Positions 17,952-25,932 of a stretch of DNA of 64,000 nucleotides are shown piece after piece (within the stretch, counting starts at the first letter, position 1; every line of letters begins with the position of its first letter). The notes below the pieces were generated by a model. It ran no database searches. It saw nothing but the letters and a program-made list of their open reading frames with translations, and was not told the DNA's origin. Origin of the DNA: Sphingomonas colocasiae (GTDB lineage: Bacteria > Pseudomonadota > Alphaproteobacteria > Sphingomonadales > Sphingomonadaceae); assembly GCF_019880585.1 (NCBI RefSeq), contig NZ_JAINVV010000009.1, forward strand, positions 186,001 through 250,000. The letters are read 5' to 3'. The position numbers and the translations under genes are program-made.

Positions 17952-19208
17952 TTAGTGGCCGATGATGGCCGGCGCTTCGCCAGGCACATCCTCGTCGTCC
18001 GCGACGATCCTGGGCAGAATGAGCTGGACCGCCGCCAGCGCCAGCAGATAGGTCACCGCGCAGACGAGCAGCATCGGCAGATAGCCATGGCCGGCATCGA
18101 GCGACCAGCCCGCGAACTCGATCATGCCCATGCCGCTGAGATTGCCGGCAAAGGCGCCGATGCCGATCGCCGAGCCGACGATGCGCGCCGGGAACACATC
18201 GGTGGTCAGGCCGAACACATTGGTCGAGAAGCCCTGATGCGCGAACAACGCCAGCCCCAGGATCAGCGCCGCGATCCAGGCGCTTTCGGCATGGACGAGC
18301 AGGGGCACGGGCAGGATCAGCAGCGCATAGACGAGCATCGTCGTCTTGCGCGCGGCATTGAGTGTCCAGCCCCGCCCCATCAGCCGCGCGGGCAGGTATC
18401 CGCCGGTCAGCCCGCCGAGCGCGGCCATGAAATAGACGAGCGCGACAGGCAGGCCCAGCGTACCCTGGCTCAGCCCGAACAGCCGGTGGAACAGATCGGG
18501 CATGAAGAACAGCAGGAACCACCAGACCTGATCGGTCAGCGCCTTGGCGAGGATCACCGCCCATTGGCGCCGGTCGGTCAGCAGCGAGCGCCACGGCACC
18601 TTGGGCGCCGCCGCCTCCGCCGCCGCGCCCGGCTGTTCGGGCAGGCGGACGGCGAGCCACACCACCACCCAGACAAGGCCGAGCCCGCCCGCGATCAGGA
18701 AGGTCGCCTGCCAGCCCATCGCCAGCGCCATCAGCGGGATCAGCAGCGGGGTCAGGATCGCGCCGACATTGGGCGCGATCCCGCCGATGCCGAGCGCGAT
18801 CGAGCGTTCGCGCGCGTTGAAATAGGTGGCGGCGGTCTTGACCGCGGCGGGCGTGCCGATCGATTCGGCGGCGCCGAGCACCGCGCGCGAGGTGACGAAG
18901 CCCGCCACCGTCGTTGCGAAGGCATGCGCCATGCCCGCCAGGCTCCAGATGCCGACGCCCAGCGCGAAACCCCAGCGCAACCCCACCTTGTCGATGAACC
19001 AGCCGGTGCCGAGAAAGGCGAGTGCCGCCGCGAACTGGAAGGCCGAGGCCATGTGGCTATAGTCGCGGTCGCTCCAGTCGAATTCCGCCTGGAGCGTGGG
19101 CTTGAGCAAGGCCAGGATCTGGCGATCGACATAGTTGAGAACGATCGCGACGAATACGAGGCCGACGACGAGCCACCGCCTGCGATCGGCCATCTGCGCC
19201 TTGGTCAT
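17952..19208 (-). CDS. MFS transporter (ACS/ExuT-like)
   Basis: A 418-residue major facilitator with 12 predicted membrane segments. LNYVDRQILALLKP in helix 1, ESIGTPAAVKTAATYFNARERS and GGIAPNVGAI are typical of the anion:cation symporter branch that carries hexuronates and other sugar acids. An anionic sugar such as sulfoquinovose would suit that branch. The ATG at 19208 is chosen because AGAAGGG lies about nine bases upstream; an ATG three codons earlier has the ribosome site directly against it. It is the first gene of the operon that continues with the aldo-keto reductase and monooxygenase, so it is the best candidate for the sulfoquinovose importer. Confidence 0.85.
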   Translation of the reverse strand: MTKAQMADRRRWLVVGLVFVAIVLNYVDRQILALLKPTLQAEFDWSDRDYSHMASAFQFAAALAFLGTGWFIDKVGLRWGFALGVGIWSLAGMAHAFATTVAGFVTSRAVLGAAESIGTPAAVKTAATYFNARERSIALGIGGIAPNVGAILTPLLIPLMALAMGWQATFLIAGGLGLVWVVVWLAVRLPEQPGAAAEAAAPKVPWRSLLTDRRQWAVILAKALTDQVWWFLLFFMPDLFHRLFGLSQGTLGLPVALVYFMAALGGLTGGYLPARLMGRGWTLNAARKTTMLVYALLILPVPLLVHAESAWIAALILGLALFAHQGFSTNVFGLTTDVFPARIVGSAIGIGAFAGNLSGMGMIEFAGWSLDAGHGYLPMLLVCAVTYLLALAAVQLILPRIVADDEDVPGEAPAIIGH

Positions 19209-19232
19209 GCCCCTCATCCCTTCTCGACTTGT

Positions 19233-19259
19233 CGCTATAGGATAGCGCTGTCATAGACA
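19233..19259. promoter_or_regulatory. Inverted repeats in the divergent MFS / yeiH promoter region
   Basis: CGCTAT (19233-19238) and ATAGCG (19242-19247) are a perfect inverted repeat with a 3-nt spacer. TGTCATAGACA (19249-19259) follows and resembles the palindrome at 17898-17909, with another TGACA at 19263. The region separates two divergent genes, so a regulator bound here could control both. Confidence 0.4.
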
Positions 19260-19310
19260 AAGTGACAATGCTTAATCACAGCACATCGCAACAGGCATCA
19301 GGGGACAGAC

Positions 19311-20366
19311 GTGAACGACAGCGCGATGCAGCGGCCGATGCCGGCGGTGGCCGATCTCTATGGCGAACTTTACGAGCCCGCGAGCGCGCCCAGCCTGCGC
19401 GACCATATCCCCGGACTGATCGTCACCGCCTTCGCGACCCTCGCCGCCGCCTATCTCTCCGATCACTACGGCGCACCGCTGACGCTGATGGCGCTGCTCA
19501 TCGGGCTGGCGCTCAATTTCCTCAATGCCGACAAGCGGCTCGCCCCTGGCCTCGCCTTCGCGTCGCGCACGCTGCTGCGCGCGGGCATCGTGCTTGTCGG
19601 GTTGCGCGTCACCTTCGGCCAGATGGGCGAACTCGGCCCGGCCGCGCTCGCCGCGATCCTGGTGATCGTGGGGCTGACGCTCGGCGCCGGCATCCTCGCC
19701 GCGCGCGCCTTCGGCTTCAGCGCCGCCTTCGGCACGCTCGCGGGTGGCGCGGTCGCGATCTGCGGCGCCTCCGCCGCGATGGCGCTGGCGACCCTGCTCG
19801 GCGACAGGCGGATCAGCCAGGCCCAGCTCGCGCTCGTTCTGGTCGGCGTGTCCGCCATGAGTTCGTTCGCGATGTTCCTCTATCCGATCATCGCGCACCA
19901 GGCGGGGCTGGGCGACACGGCGGCCGGCTTCATGATCGGCGCGTCGATCCACGACGTCGCGCAGGCGCTGGGCGCGGGCTATTCCTTTTCGGACCATGCC
20001 GGCGAAACCGCCGCGATCGTCAAGCTGACGCGCGTCGCACTGCTCGCGCCCGTGCTCGCCGTCGTCGCGATATTCTTCCCACGCGACAAGGGCGCCAGCG
20101 CGGGCATCGCGGCACTTCCCTGGTTCGTCGTCGGCTTCTTCGCGCTCGCCGCCGTCAATTCGCTGCTCACCGTGCCCGCCTCGGTGAGCAATGTCGCGCA
20201 GACCGGCGCTTCGGCGTTGCTCGCTTGCGCCGTGACCGCGACCGGCATCCGCTCGCCGATGGACAGCCTGCTCCGCGCGGGCGCCCGGCCGCTGCTGGTG
20301 ATCCTGGCGGCTACGCTGGTCGCGCTGATGCTGAGTGCGCTCGGGGCCTTCACGCTGATCGGGTAA
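19311..20366 (+). CDS. YeiH/UPF0324-family membrane protein, candidate sulfur oxyanion exporter
   Basis: A 351-residue polytopic membrane protein of the YeiH family, annotated elsewhere as putative sulfate exporters. The family signature is visible as GGAVAICGASAAMA, plus ASIHDVAQALGAGYSFSD and VSNVAQTGASALLACAVTATG. The start is GTG at 19311 with AGGGG six bases upstream; an ATG at 19326 is the alternative. It diverges from the operon carrying the sulfonate monooxygenase, which would release sulfite in the cytoplasm. A role in removing sulfite or sulfate is therefore attractive, but biochemical proof for this family is thin and the assignment is inference. Confidence 0.83.
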   Translation: MNDSAMQRPMPAVADLYGELYEPASAPSLRDHIPGLIVTAFATLAAAYLSDHYGAPLTLMALLIGLALNFLNADKRLAPGLAFASRTLLRAGIVLVGLRVTFGQMGELGPAALAAILVIVGLTLGAGILAARAFGFSAAFGTLAGGAVAICGASAAMALATLLGDRRISQAQLALVLVGVSAMSSFAMFLYPIIAHQAGLGDTAAGFMIGASIHDVAQALGAGYSFSDHAGETAAIVKLTRVALLAPVLAVVAIFFPRDKGASAGIAALPWFVVGFFALAAVNSLLTVPASVSNVAQTGASALLACAVTATGIRSPMDSLLRAGARPLLVILAATLVALMLSALGAFTLIG

Positions 20367-20380
20367 GCACCCCTTCACTC

Positions 20381-20404
20381 TTGCTCCAGCGAAAGCTGGA
20401 GCAA
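20381..20404. terminator. Hairpin with GAAA loop between yeiH and lacI-type genes
   Basis: TTGCTCCAGC and GCTGGAGCAA form a perfect 10-bp stem closed by a GAAA tetraloop between two convergent genes. It lacks a T run but is well placed to end transcription from either side. Confidence 0.55.
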
Positions 20405-20419
20405 CAGTCCAGAAGACGG

Positions 20420-21427
20420 CTATGCCCCGCCCGGCGGCGCGGTCGATGCGCGGACGATCAGTTCATGATCCAGGCGCCGCCGCTCGACACGCTCGTCGAA
20501 CGCCAGCAGCAGATCCGCCGCCGCATAGCCGAGCGCATGGATCGGCTGGCGGATCGTCGTCAGCGGCGGCCAGACCACCTGCGCCAGATCGGTGTCGTCG
20601 AAGCCGGCGACCGACAATTGGCCGGGCACCGCGATGCCGCGCCGATGCGCGGTGGCGAGCACGCCCGCCGCCATCTCGTCGCTGCTCGCGAAGATCGCGG
20701 TCGGGGGCCGCTCGAGCGCGAGCAGCGCCTCGGCCGCCGCCGAGCCCGACTGGAGATCGAACTGACCGGCCTGGACCAGCGCGGGATCGAAACCGATGCC
20801 CGCGCGCTGCAGCGCCTGGCGATAGCCGGTCAGCCGCTGGCCGCTCGCGACATAATTGGCATGGCCCATCACCAGGCCGATGCGGCGATGGCCGAGCGCG
20901 ATCAGATGCGCGGTCATGTCGTCCGCCGCCTGGACGTTGTCGATGAAGGACGACGACGTCGCGGTCAGGTCGGTTCCCGGCTGGACGCGCACGAAGGGAA
21001 TGCGCCGGCGCTCCAGTTCCTCCAGCGCGGGCGCGGCATCGGCGACGGGAGGCGTCAGGATGATGCCGTCGAGCTGCGCCTGATCGATCAGGCTGCCGAT
21101 ATCGTCGATCAGCGCAGGCGAATTGATGTCGCAGGGCTGGACGATCATGCGGAAACCCGCCTCGCGGCAGCGCGCGCCGACCCCGGCCTGCATGTTGTAG
21201 ATATAATAGGGATTGGGATTGTCGTGGATCAGCCCGATCTGGAACGATCGTCGCCCAGCCAGCGTGCGCGCCGCAAGGCTCGGATGATAGTTGAGCCGCG
21301 CCACCGCCGCCTCGACACGCAGGCGCGTGTCCTCGCTGACATATTTTTCCTTGTTGAGGACGCGCGAGACCGTCTTGATCGAGACGCCGGCGGCGTCGGA
21401 CACGTCCTTGATCGTCGTCCGCGTCAT
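20420..21427 (-). CDS. LacI-family transcriptional regulator
   Basis: A 335-residue LacI/GalR regulator. The N-terminal DNA-binding domain has IKDVSDAAGVSIKTVSRVLN and the hinge helix SLAARTLAGRRS, followed by a periplasmic-binding-protein-like sensor domain. The family usually represses sugar catabolic genes until a sugar or sugar phosphate binds. Its ATG overlaps the stop of the MarR gene by four bases, so both regulators are co-translated. It is the likely sugar-responsive repressor of the sulfoquinovose locus. The tandem pairing with MarR is unusual. Confidence 0.9.
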   Translation of the reverse strand: MTRTTIKDVSDAAGVSIKTVSRVLNKEKYVSEDTRLRVEAAVARLNYHPSLAARTLAGRRSFQIGLIHDNPNPYYIYNMQAGVGARCREAGFRMIVQPCDINSPALIDDIGSLIDQAQLDGIILTPPVADAAPALEELERRRIPFVRVQPGTDLTATSSSFIDNVQAADDMTAHLIALGHRRIGLVMGHANYVASGQRLTGYRQALQRAGIGFDPALVQAGQFDLQSGSAAAEALLALERPPTAIFASSDEMAAGVLATAHRRGIAVPGQLSVAGFDDTDLAQVVWPPLTTIRQPIHALGYAAADLLLAFDERVERRRLDHELIVRASTAPPGGA

Positions 21428-21891
21428 GCCCCTGCATCCTCGGGGGACAGCACATCGAGCGCCGCCACCTCGATCCGGCGCAGCATCGTCATGAAACCGG
21501 CCAGTTCCTCGCTGCCGAAATCCCTGAAGATCCGCGCTTCCAGTTCGAGCGCCTTGGGCGACACATCGGCGTAAAGCGCCCGCCCCTCATCGGTGAGCGC
21601 CAGCAGGTGCGAACGGCGATCGCCGCTGTGCGCGCTACGCGCGATCAGCCCGCGATCGACCAGCGCGATGGCGGCGCGACTGACCGTCACCTTGTCCATC
21701 CGGGTGCGCGTGCAGATGCGCTGCTGCGTCACCTGCCCTTCCTCGGCGATCACCGCGACCAGGCGCCATTCGGGGATCCTGAGCCCGAACAGCGCCTCAT
21801 AGGCGCTGGCGATGATGTCGCTCACCACATTGGAGGCGATCGACAGCCGATAGGGAATGAATTCGTCGAGAACGAGGGAGGCGTGCGTCAT
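21424..21891 (-). CDS. MarR-family transcriptional regulator
   Basis: A 155-residue winged-helix regulator with WRLVAVIAEEGQVTQQRICTR, shown here by its VTQQRI recognition region, and the wing AHSGDRRSHLLALTDEG typical of MarR. The ATG at 21891 starts the conserved domain; GGAGGA lies 12 bases before it, rather far. A longer frame to 21975 would run toward the dapD end and has no support. It overlaps the LacI gene. MarR proteins respond to small acids and phenolics, so it may sense a pathway acid or fatty-acyl compound. The target is unknown. Confidence 0.85.
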   Translation of the reverse strand: MTHASLVLDEFIPYRLSIASNVVSDIIASAYEALFGLRIPEWRLVAVIAEEGQVTQQRICTRTRMDKVTVSRAAIALVDRGLIARSAHSGDRRSHLLALTDEGRALYADVSPKALELEARIFRDFGSEELAGFMTMLRRIEVAALDVLSPEDAGA

Positions 21892-21925
21892 GGCCGCGCA
21901 CGATCCTCCCTTCGATGCGTCGCCG

Positions 21926-22762
21926 TCAATCCCGCAACAGTTCGTTGATGCCGGTCTTGGCGCGCGTCTGCGCATCGACGCGCTTGACGATCACCGCGCA
22001 GGCAAGGCTCGGCCCCGGCGAACCGTCGGCGAGCGGCCTGCCCGGAAGCGTGCCGGGCACGACCACCGAATAAGGCGGCACCTGCCCGACGAAGATCTCG
22101 CCGGTGTTGCGATCGACGATCTTGGTGGTCGAAGTGATGAACACGCCCATCGACAGCACCGACCCCTGGCCGACGATCACGCCCTCCACGACTTCGGAGC
22201 GCGCGCCGATGAAGCAGTCATCCTCGATGATCACCGGATTGGCCTGAAGCGGTTCGAGCACGCCGCCCAGCCCGACGCCGCCCGACAGGTGGACGTTGCG
22301 GCCGACCTGCGCGCAGCTGCCGACGGTCGCCCAGGTGTCCACCATCGTGCCCTCGCCCACATAGGCGCCGATATTGACGAAGCTGGGCATCAGCACGACG
22401 CCCTTGTCGATGAACGCCCCGCGACGGACGACGCTGCCCGGCACCGCGCGGAAGCCGGCGGCGCGGAAGCGATTCTCACCCCAGTCGGCGAATTTCGACG
22501 GCACCTTGTCGAACCAGTTGGCGCCGCCCGGCCCCTCGATCACGACATTGTCGTTGAGCCGGAAGGAGAGCAGCACGGCTTTCTTGAGCCACTGGTTGAC
22601 CACCCAGTCGCCATCCACCTTCTCGGCGACGCGCGCCTCACCCGCGTCGAGCGCGGCCAGCGCATGCCCGACCGCGTCGCGGACCTCGCCGGTGGTGCCG
22701 AAACCCAAGGTGTCGCGCGCGTCCCACGCCGCCTCGATCACCGTCTGCACGTCAGAATTCAT
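21926..22762 (-). CDS. dapD: 2,3,4,5-tetrahydropyridine-2,6-dicarboxylate N-succinyltransferase
   Basis: A 278-residue DapD of normal length. The N-terminal helical domain is followed by a left-handed parallel beta-helix of hexapeptide repeats ([25 protein letters not shown] region), then [20 protein letters not shown] near the C-terminus. It transfers succinyl from succinyl-CoA in the lysine/diaminopimelate pathway, in the cytoplasm. Its ATG directly follows the TGA of the HAD gene, so the two are co-transcribed. This is the first housekeeping gene after the accessory island and marks its right border. Confidence 0.95.
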   Translation of the reverse strand: MNSDVQTVIEAAWDARDTLGFGTTGEVRDAVGHALAALDAGEARVAEKVDGDWVVNQWLKKAVLLSFRLNDNVVIEGPGGANWFDKVPSKFADWGENRFRAAGFRAVPGSVVRRGAFIDKGVVLMPSFVNIGAYVGEGTMVDTWATVGSCAQVGRNVHLSGGVGLGGVLEPLQANPVIIEDDCFIGARSEVVEGVIVGQGSVLSMGVFITSTTKIVDRNTGEIFVGQVPPYSVVVPGTLPGRPLADGSPGPSLACAVIVKRVDAQTRAKTGINELLRD

Positions 22763-23434
22763 TCATTCCCCCTTTGCAAGGACATGGTCCAGCCAATCGC
22801 CGAGATCGGCGGTTATGTAGTCGATCAGGTCGCTCCGCGCGTCGGCGCCGGCCTGTTCCGATCCGTTGTTCACCCAGACGGTCGTCATCCCCAGCGCCTT
22901 CGCCGGCACCAGATTGCGCGCCATATCCTCGACGAACAGCGATTCGGGGGCGGCGATGCCGAGCGCCGCGCACATCCGCTCATAGCCCTCCGCATAGGGC
23001 TTGGGCCGATAGTCGAGCAGATGGATATCGTAGATCGTCTCGAACAGATCGCCCAGCCCGAGCTTGTCGAGCACGCGCGCGGCATAGCTCGCGTCGCCGT
23101 TGGTGAAGACGATCCGCCGCCCGGGCAGCCGCGCGATACCGTCGATCACGCGATGGTCCGGCACCAGCCGGTCCATCGGCACGTCGTGAACGAAGCGGAG
23201 GAATTCGTGCGGATCGACCTGATGGTCGGCCATCAGCCCGGCCAGCGTGGTGCCATGCGCGTGGAAATAATCCTTCTGCACCTTGCGCGCCGCGATCCGG
23301 TCGACGCCCAGCAGCCCGCCGATATATTCGCCCATCCGCGCATCGATCAGCGCGAACAGATCGGCCGACGACGGATAAAGCGTATTATCCAGATCGAAGA
23401 TCCAGTTACGGATATGGGCGAGCGCGGGGACCAT
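22763..23434 (-). CDS. HAD-family hydrolase, pyrimidine 5'-nucleotidase type
   Basis: A 223-residue haloacid-dehalogenase-like phosphatase of the SDT1-like subfamily. Motif I is FDLDNTLYP, motif II is VFTNGD, motif III includes the Lys of YRPKPYAEGY and motif IV is FVEDMARNL. It should dephosphorylate pyrimidine nucleotides or similar small phosphates in the cytoplasm. It is immediately followed by dapD with no gap, an arrangement often seen in alphaproteobacteria. Confidence 0.88.
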   Translation of the reverse strand: MVPALAHIRNWIFDLDNTLYPSSADLFALIDARMGEYIGGLLGVDRIAARKVQKDYFHAHGTTLAGLMADHQVDPHEFLRFVHDVPMDRLVPDHRVIDGIARLPGRRIVFTNGDASYAARVLDKLGLGDLFETIYDIHLLDYRPKPYAEGYERMCAALGIAAPESLFVEDMARNLVPAKALGMTTVWVNNGSEQAGADARSDLIDYITADLGDWLDHVLAKGE

Positions 23435-23567
23435 GACAGGACCCGGCCTGTAGCCGAGGGGCCGGTCTGCGGCAATGGTGCCTCACCCGGCCATCCCAAC
23501 GAGAGTCGGGATTTCACGAAGCCGTGGGGTAAGCGGGGGTGCCGCTTCTAAAGTGATCAAAAAAGGG

Positions 23568-23637
23568 CGTCATTCCGGCGAAAGCCGGAATCTTCTTCGG
23601 CATCGAGCACGAGATTCCGGCTTTCGCCGGAATGACG
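23568..23637. repeat. Paired palindromic intergenic repeat, copy 3
   Basis: Arms at 23568-23592 and 23611-23637 are inverted copies containing ATTCCGGC..GCCGGAAT. The unit is a variant of the two copies at 12262 and 15789. It occupies the middle of the 283-base gap between sufA and the HAD gene; I see nothing else in that gap. Confidence 0.7.
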
Positions 23638-23717
23638 GTGATAGGATTACTCCGACCTCGGAAACGTCGCATGCCACGCGCTCCCGTCGATCTAACGGCG
23701 GACTCCGCATCCCGGTA

Positions 23718-24071
23718 TCAAACTGTGAAGCTTTCCCCGCAGCCGCAAGCACCCTTGGCATTGGGATTTTCGAACACGAAGCCCGCGGTGAAATCATCCT
23801 CCACCCAGTCCATCTTCGATCCGATGAGATAGAGAATCGACGCGCCGTCGACGAAGAACAGGCCGCCGGGCGTCTCGATCCGCTCGTCGAAGCCATTGGC
23901 TTCGCTGACATAGTCGACCGAATAGGCCAGCCCCGAGCAGCCGCGCCGCGGCGTCGAAAGCTTGACGCCGATCGCGCCTTCCGGCGCATTCGCCATCAGC
24001 TCCGCGATACGCTTTTCAGCGCCCGGAGTAAGCGTCAGCGCGGCGGGACGGGTACGGGTGGTCGTGGTCAT
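23718..24071 (-). CDS. sufA: HesB/IscA-type iron-sulfur assembly protein
   Basis: A 117-residue A-type carrier. The three ligand cysteines are present in RRGCSGLAY and the C-terminal ACGCGES motif. It accepts assembled Fe-S clusters from SufBCD and delivers them to apoproteins. The ATG at 24071 starts the conserved domain (MTTTTRTRPAALTL); a longer frame upstream runs through a repeat and is not supported. It is the last gene of the suf operon, 130 bases after the SufT-like gene with a repeat in between. Confidence 0.92.
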   Translation of the reverse strand: MTTTTRTRPAALTLTPGAEKRIAELMANAPEGAIGVKLSTPRRGCSGLAYSVDYVSEANGFDERIETPGGLFFVDGASILYLIGSKMDWVEDDFTAGFVFENPNAKGACGCGESFTV

Positions 24072-24093
24072 CTCATTCCAATCCTGTCCCCGT

Positions 24094-24162
24094 TTGTGTC
24101 GAGCGAAGTCGAGACACGTCTCTCGCGCGATGCCCATGGCCCTCGACTTCGCTCGGGACAAA
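24094..24162. repeat. Inverted repeat with GAGCGAAGTCGAG core
   Basis: GTGTCGAGCGAAGTCGAGACAC near 24095-24116 is itself a near palindrome, and CCTCGACTTCGCTCGGGAC near 24141-24159 is its inverted partner. The unit resembles repeats common between sphingomonad genes. It lies between the SufT-like gene and sufA. Confidence 0.6.
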
Positions 24163-24203
24163 CGGATTAACTTTCTCGATCAAAGTACCACTTTGATCGA
24201 CTG

Positions 24204-24677
24204 CTACAGCATCCCAAGTTCGAGCTTGGCCTCGTCGGACATTTTCTGCGGATCCCATGGCGGATCCCAGACCAGATTGACCTCGGCCGAACCAACGCCG
24301 GGCACGGAGCCGACACGCAGTTCGACCTCGCCGGGCATCGATTCGGCGACCGGACAATGCGGCGTGGTGAGCGTCATCGTCACCACGGCATGGCCGTCAT
24401 CGGTGATGTCGACGCCGTAGATCAGGCCGAGATCATAGATGTTCACCGGAATCTCCGGATCGTAGATCTCCTTCAGCGATCCGATCACCGCTTCGTAGAG
24501 ATCGCCGCCCGGCTGGCCCGCCGGATCCGCGACGGGCGCCTGCGCCAGGAAACCTTCCAGATAATCGCGCTTCCGCTCGAAGATATCACGCGGCGCCTCC
24601 GCGTCCTCGACGCGCGCCCTGGGCGGCTTTTCGGCCGCATCGACCTGCTCGATCTCGATCCTGCGTTCGTCGCTCAC
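24204..24677 (-). CDS. SufT-like Fe-S assembly protein (DUF59/MIP18 family)
   Basis: A 157-residue protein with an N-terminal acidic stretch and a C-terminal DUF59 domain. That domain includes YDPEIPVNIYDLGLIYGV and TTPHCPVAESMPGEV, with a conserved Cys, and ends NLVWDPPWDPQKMS. Such proteins help maturation of iron-sulfur proteins. Its start overlaps the stop of sufS by four bases, so it belongs to the suf operon. Confidence 0.9.
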   Translation of the reverse strand: MSDERRIEIEQVDAAEKPPRARVEDAEAPRDIFERKRDYLEGFLAQAPVADPAGQPGGDLYEAVIGSLKEIYDPEIPVNIYDLGLIYGVDITDDGHAVVTMTLTTPHCPVAESMPGEVELRVGSVPGVGSAEVNLVWDPPWDPQKMSDEAKLELGML

Positions 24678-25873
24678 CCGAAGATCCTCGTCACTCGTTC
24701 GATACCCTTCACCAGCGCGGCGACATCGGCCTCGCCATTATAGACCCCGAAGCTGGCGCGCGCGGTGGCATCGACGCCCAGATGCGCCATCAGCGGCTGC
24801 GCGCAATGATGGCCGGCGCGGATCGCCACATGCCCTTCATCCAATATGGTGCCGATATCGTGGGGATGAACCCCCTCGATGCCGAAGCTGACGATGCCCG
24901 CCGAATCCTCGGGCCCGAACAGCGTGAGGCTGTTGATCGCGGAGAGCGCGTCGCGCGTCGCGCGGACCAGCGCGGTCTCGTGCGCATGGATCGCCTCCAG
25001 CCCGATGCCTTCGACATAGTCGATCGCGGCATGCAGGCCGAGCGCGCCGACGATGTGCGGCGTACCCGCCTCGAAGCGCGCGGGCGGGGGCGCATAGGTC
25101 GTCCGTTCGAACGTCACCCGATCGATCATCGCGCCGCCGCCATGCCAGGGCGGCATCGCATCGAGGATGTCCGGACGCGCCCAGAGCACGCCGAAACCGG
25201 TGGGCCCGTAAAGCTTGTGCGCCGAGAAGGCGTAAAAATCGGCGCCGATCGCGGCGACATCGACCGGCAGTCGCGGCACCGCCTGGCAACCGTCGAGCAG
25301 CAGTTTCGCGCCGACCGCATGCGCCAGTTCGGCGGCGCGGCGGACATCGAGCACCGAACCCAGCACGTTCGAGACATGGGCGAGCGCGACCAGCTTGTGC
25401 GCGGGGGTCAGCATCGCCTGCGCAGCGTCGAGATCGATGCGGCCATCGGCGGTCAGCGGCGCGACATCGATCTCGATGCCGATGCGATCGCGCAGCAACT
25501 GCCATGGCACGATGTTGGAATGATGCTCCAGCATCGAAAGCAGGATACGGTCGCCGCGCTTGAGATGCGCCTGCCCCCAGCTTTGCGCGACCAGATTGAT
25601 GCTTTCGGTCGCGCCGCGCGTGAACACGATCTCAGACGCCGATCCCGCGCCGATGAAGCGCGCCACGCGTTCGCGCGCGGCTTCGTACGCGATCGTCATG
25701 TCGGCCGAGCGCTGATAGACGCCGCGATGGACCGTGGCATAGGTCTCCGCATAGGCGCGATCGATCGCGGCGATCACCGGCGCCGGCTTCTGCGCGGTGG
25801 CGGCGGTATCGAGATAGGCCCAGCCCGCCGGGATCGCCGGAAAATCGGCGAGATGATCGAGTGGGCGAAGCAT
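24674..25873 (-). CDS. sufS: Cysteine desulfurase SufS
   Basis: A group II cysteine desulfurase of 399 residues from the ATG at 25873. The PLP-lysine region is SAHKLYGPTGFG, and the active cysteine is in RAGHHCAQPLM. It removes sulfur from cysteine as a persulfide for SufBCD. Two starts are credible. The 25936 ATG overlaps the sufD stop as ATGA with GGAGGG upstream, but adds 21 residues encoded by a palindromic repeat. The 25873 ATG fits the family N-terminus and has GGGAGGG six bases before it, supplied by that same repeat. I prefer 25873 without certainty. Confidence 0.9.
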   Translation of the reverse strand: MLRPLDHLADFPAIPAGWAYLDTAATAQKPAPVIAAIDRAYAETYATVHRGVYQRSADMTIAYEAARERVARFIGAGSASEIVFTRGATESINLVAQSWGQAHLKRGDRILLSMLEHHSNIVPWQLLRDRIGIEIDVAPLTADGRIDLDAAQAMLTPAHKLVALAHVSNVLGSVLDVRRAAELAHAVGAKLLLDGCQAVPRLPVDVAAIGADFYAFSAHKLYGPTGFGVLWARPDILDAMPPWHGGGAMIDRVTFERTTYAPPPARFEAGTPHIVGALGLHAAIDYVEGIGLEAIHAHETALVRATRDALSAINSLTLFGPEDSAGIVSFGIEGVHPHDIGTILDEGHVAIRAGHHCAQPLMAHLGVDATARASFGVYNGEADVAALVKGIERVTRIFG

Positions 25874-25879
25874 CTGCGG

Positions 25880-25916
25880 CCCTCCCGCTTGCGGGAGGGG
25901 TCGGGGGAGGGTGTGT
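25880..25916. repeat. Palindromic repeat at the sufD-sufS junction
   Basis: CCCTCCCGC and GCGGGAGGG form a 9-bp palindrome around TT (25880-25899), followed by a GGTCGGGGGAGGG tail. It lies just before the likely sufS start and provides its ribosome-binding site; if the upstream ATG is used the repeat is translated in frame. Confidence 0.65.
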
Positions 25917-25932
25917 GTGGAGGTCTCGGGGC

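Noticed and set aside
1-21891. Genomic island carried by a mobile element
   Set aside because: No integrase, transposase, tRNA target or direct-repeat border is visible. Transfer remains possible but unsupported here.
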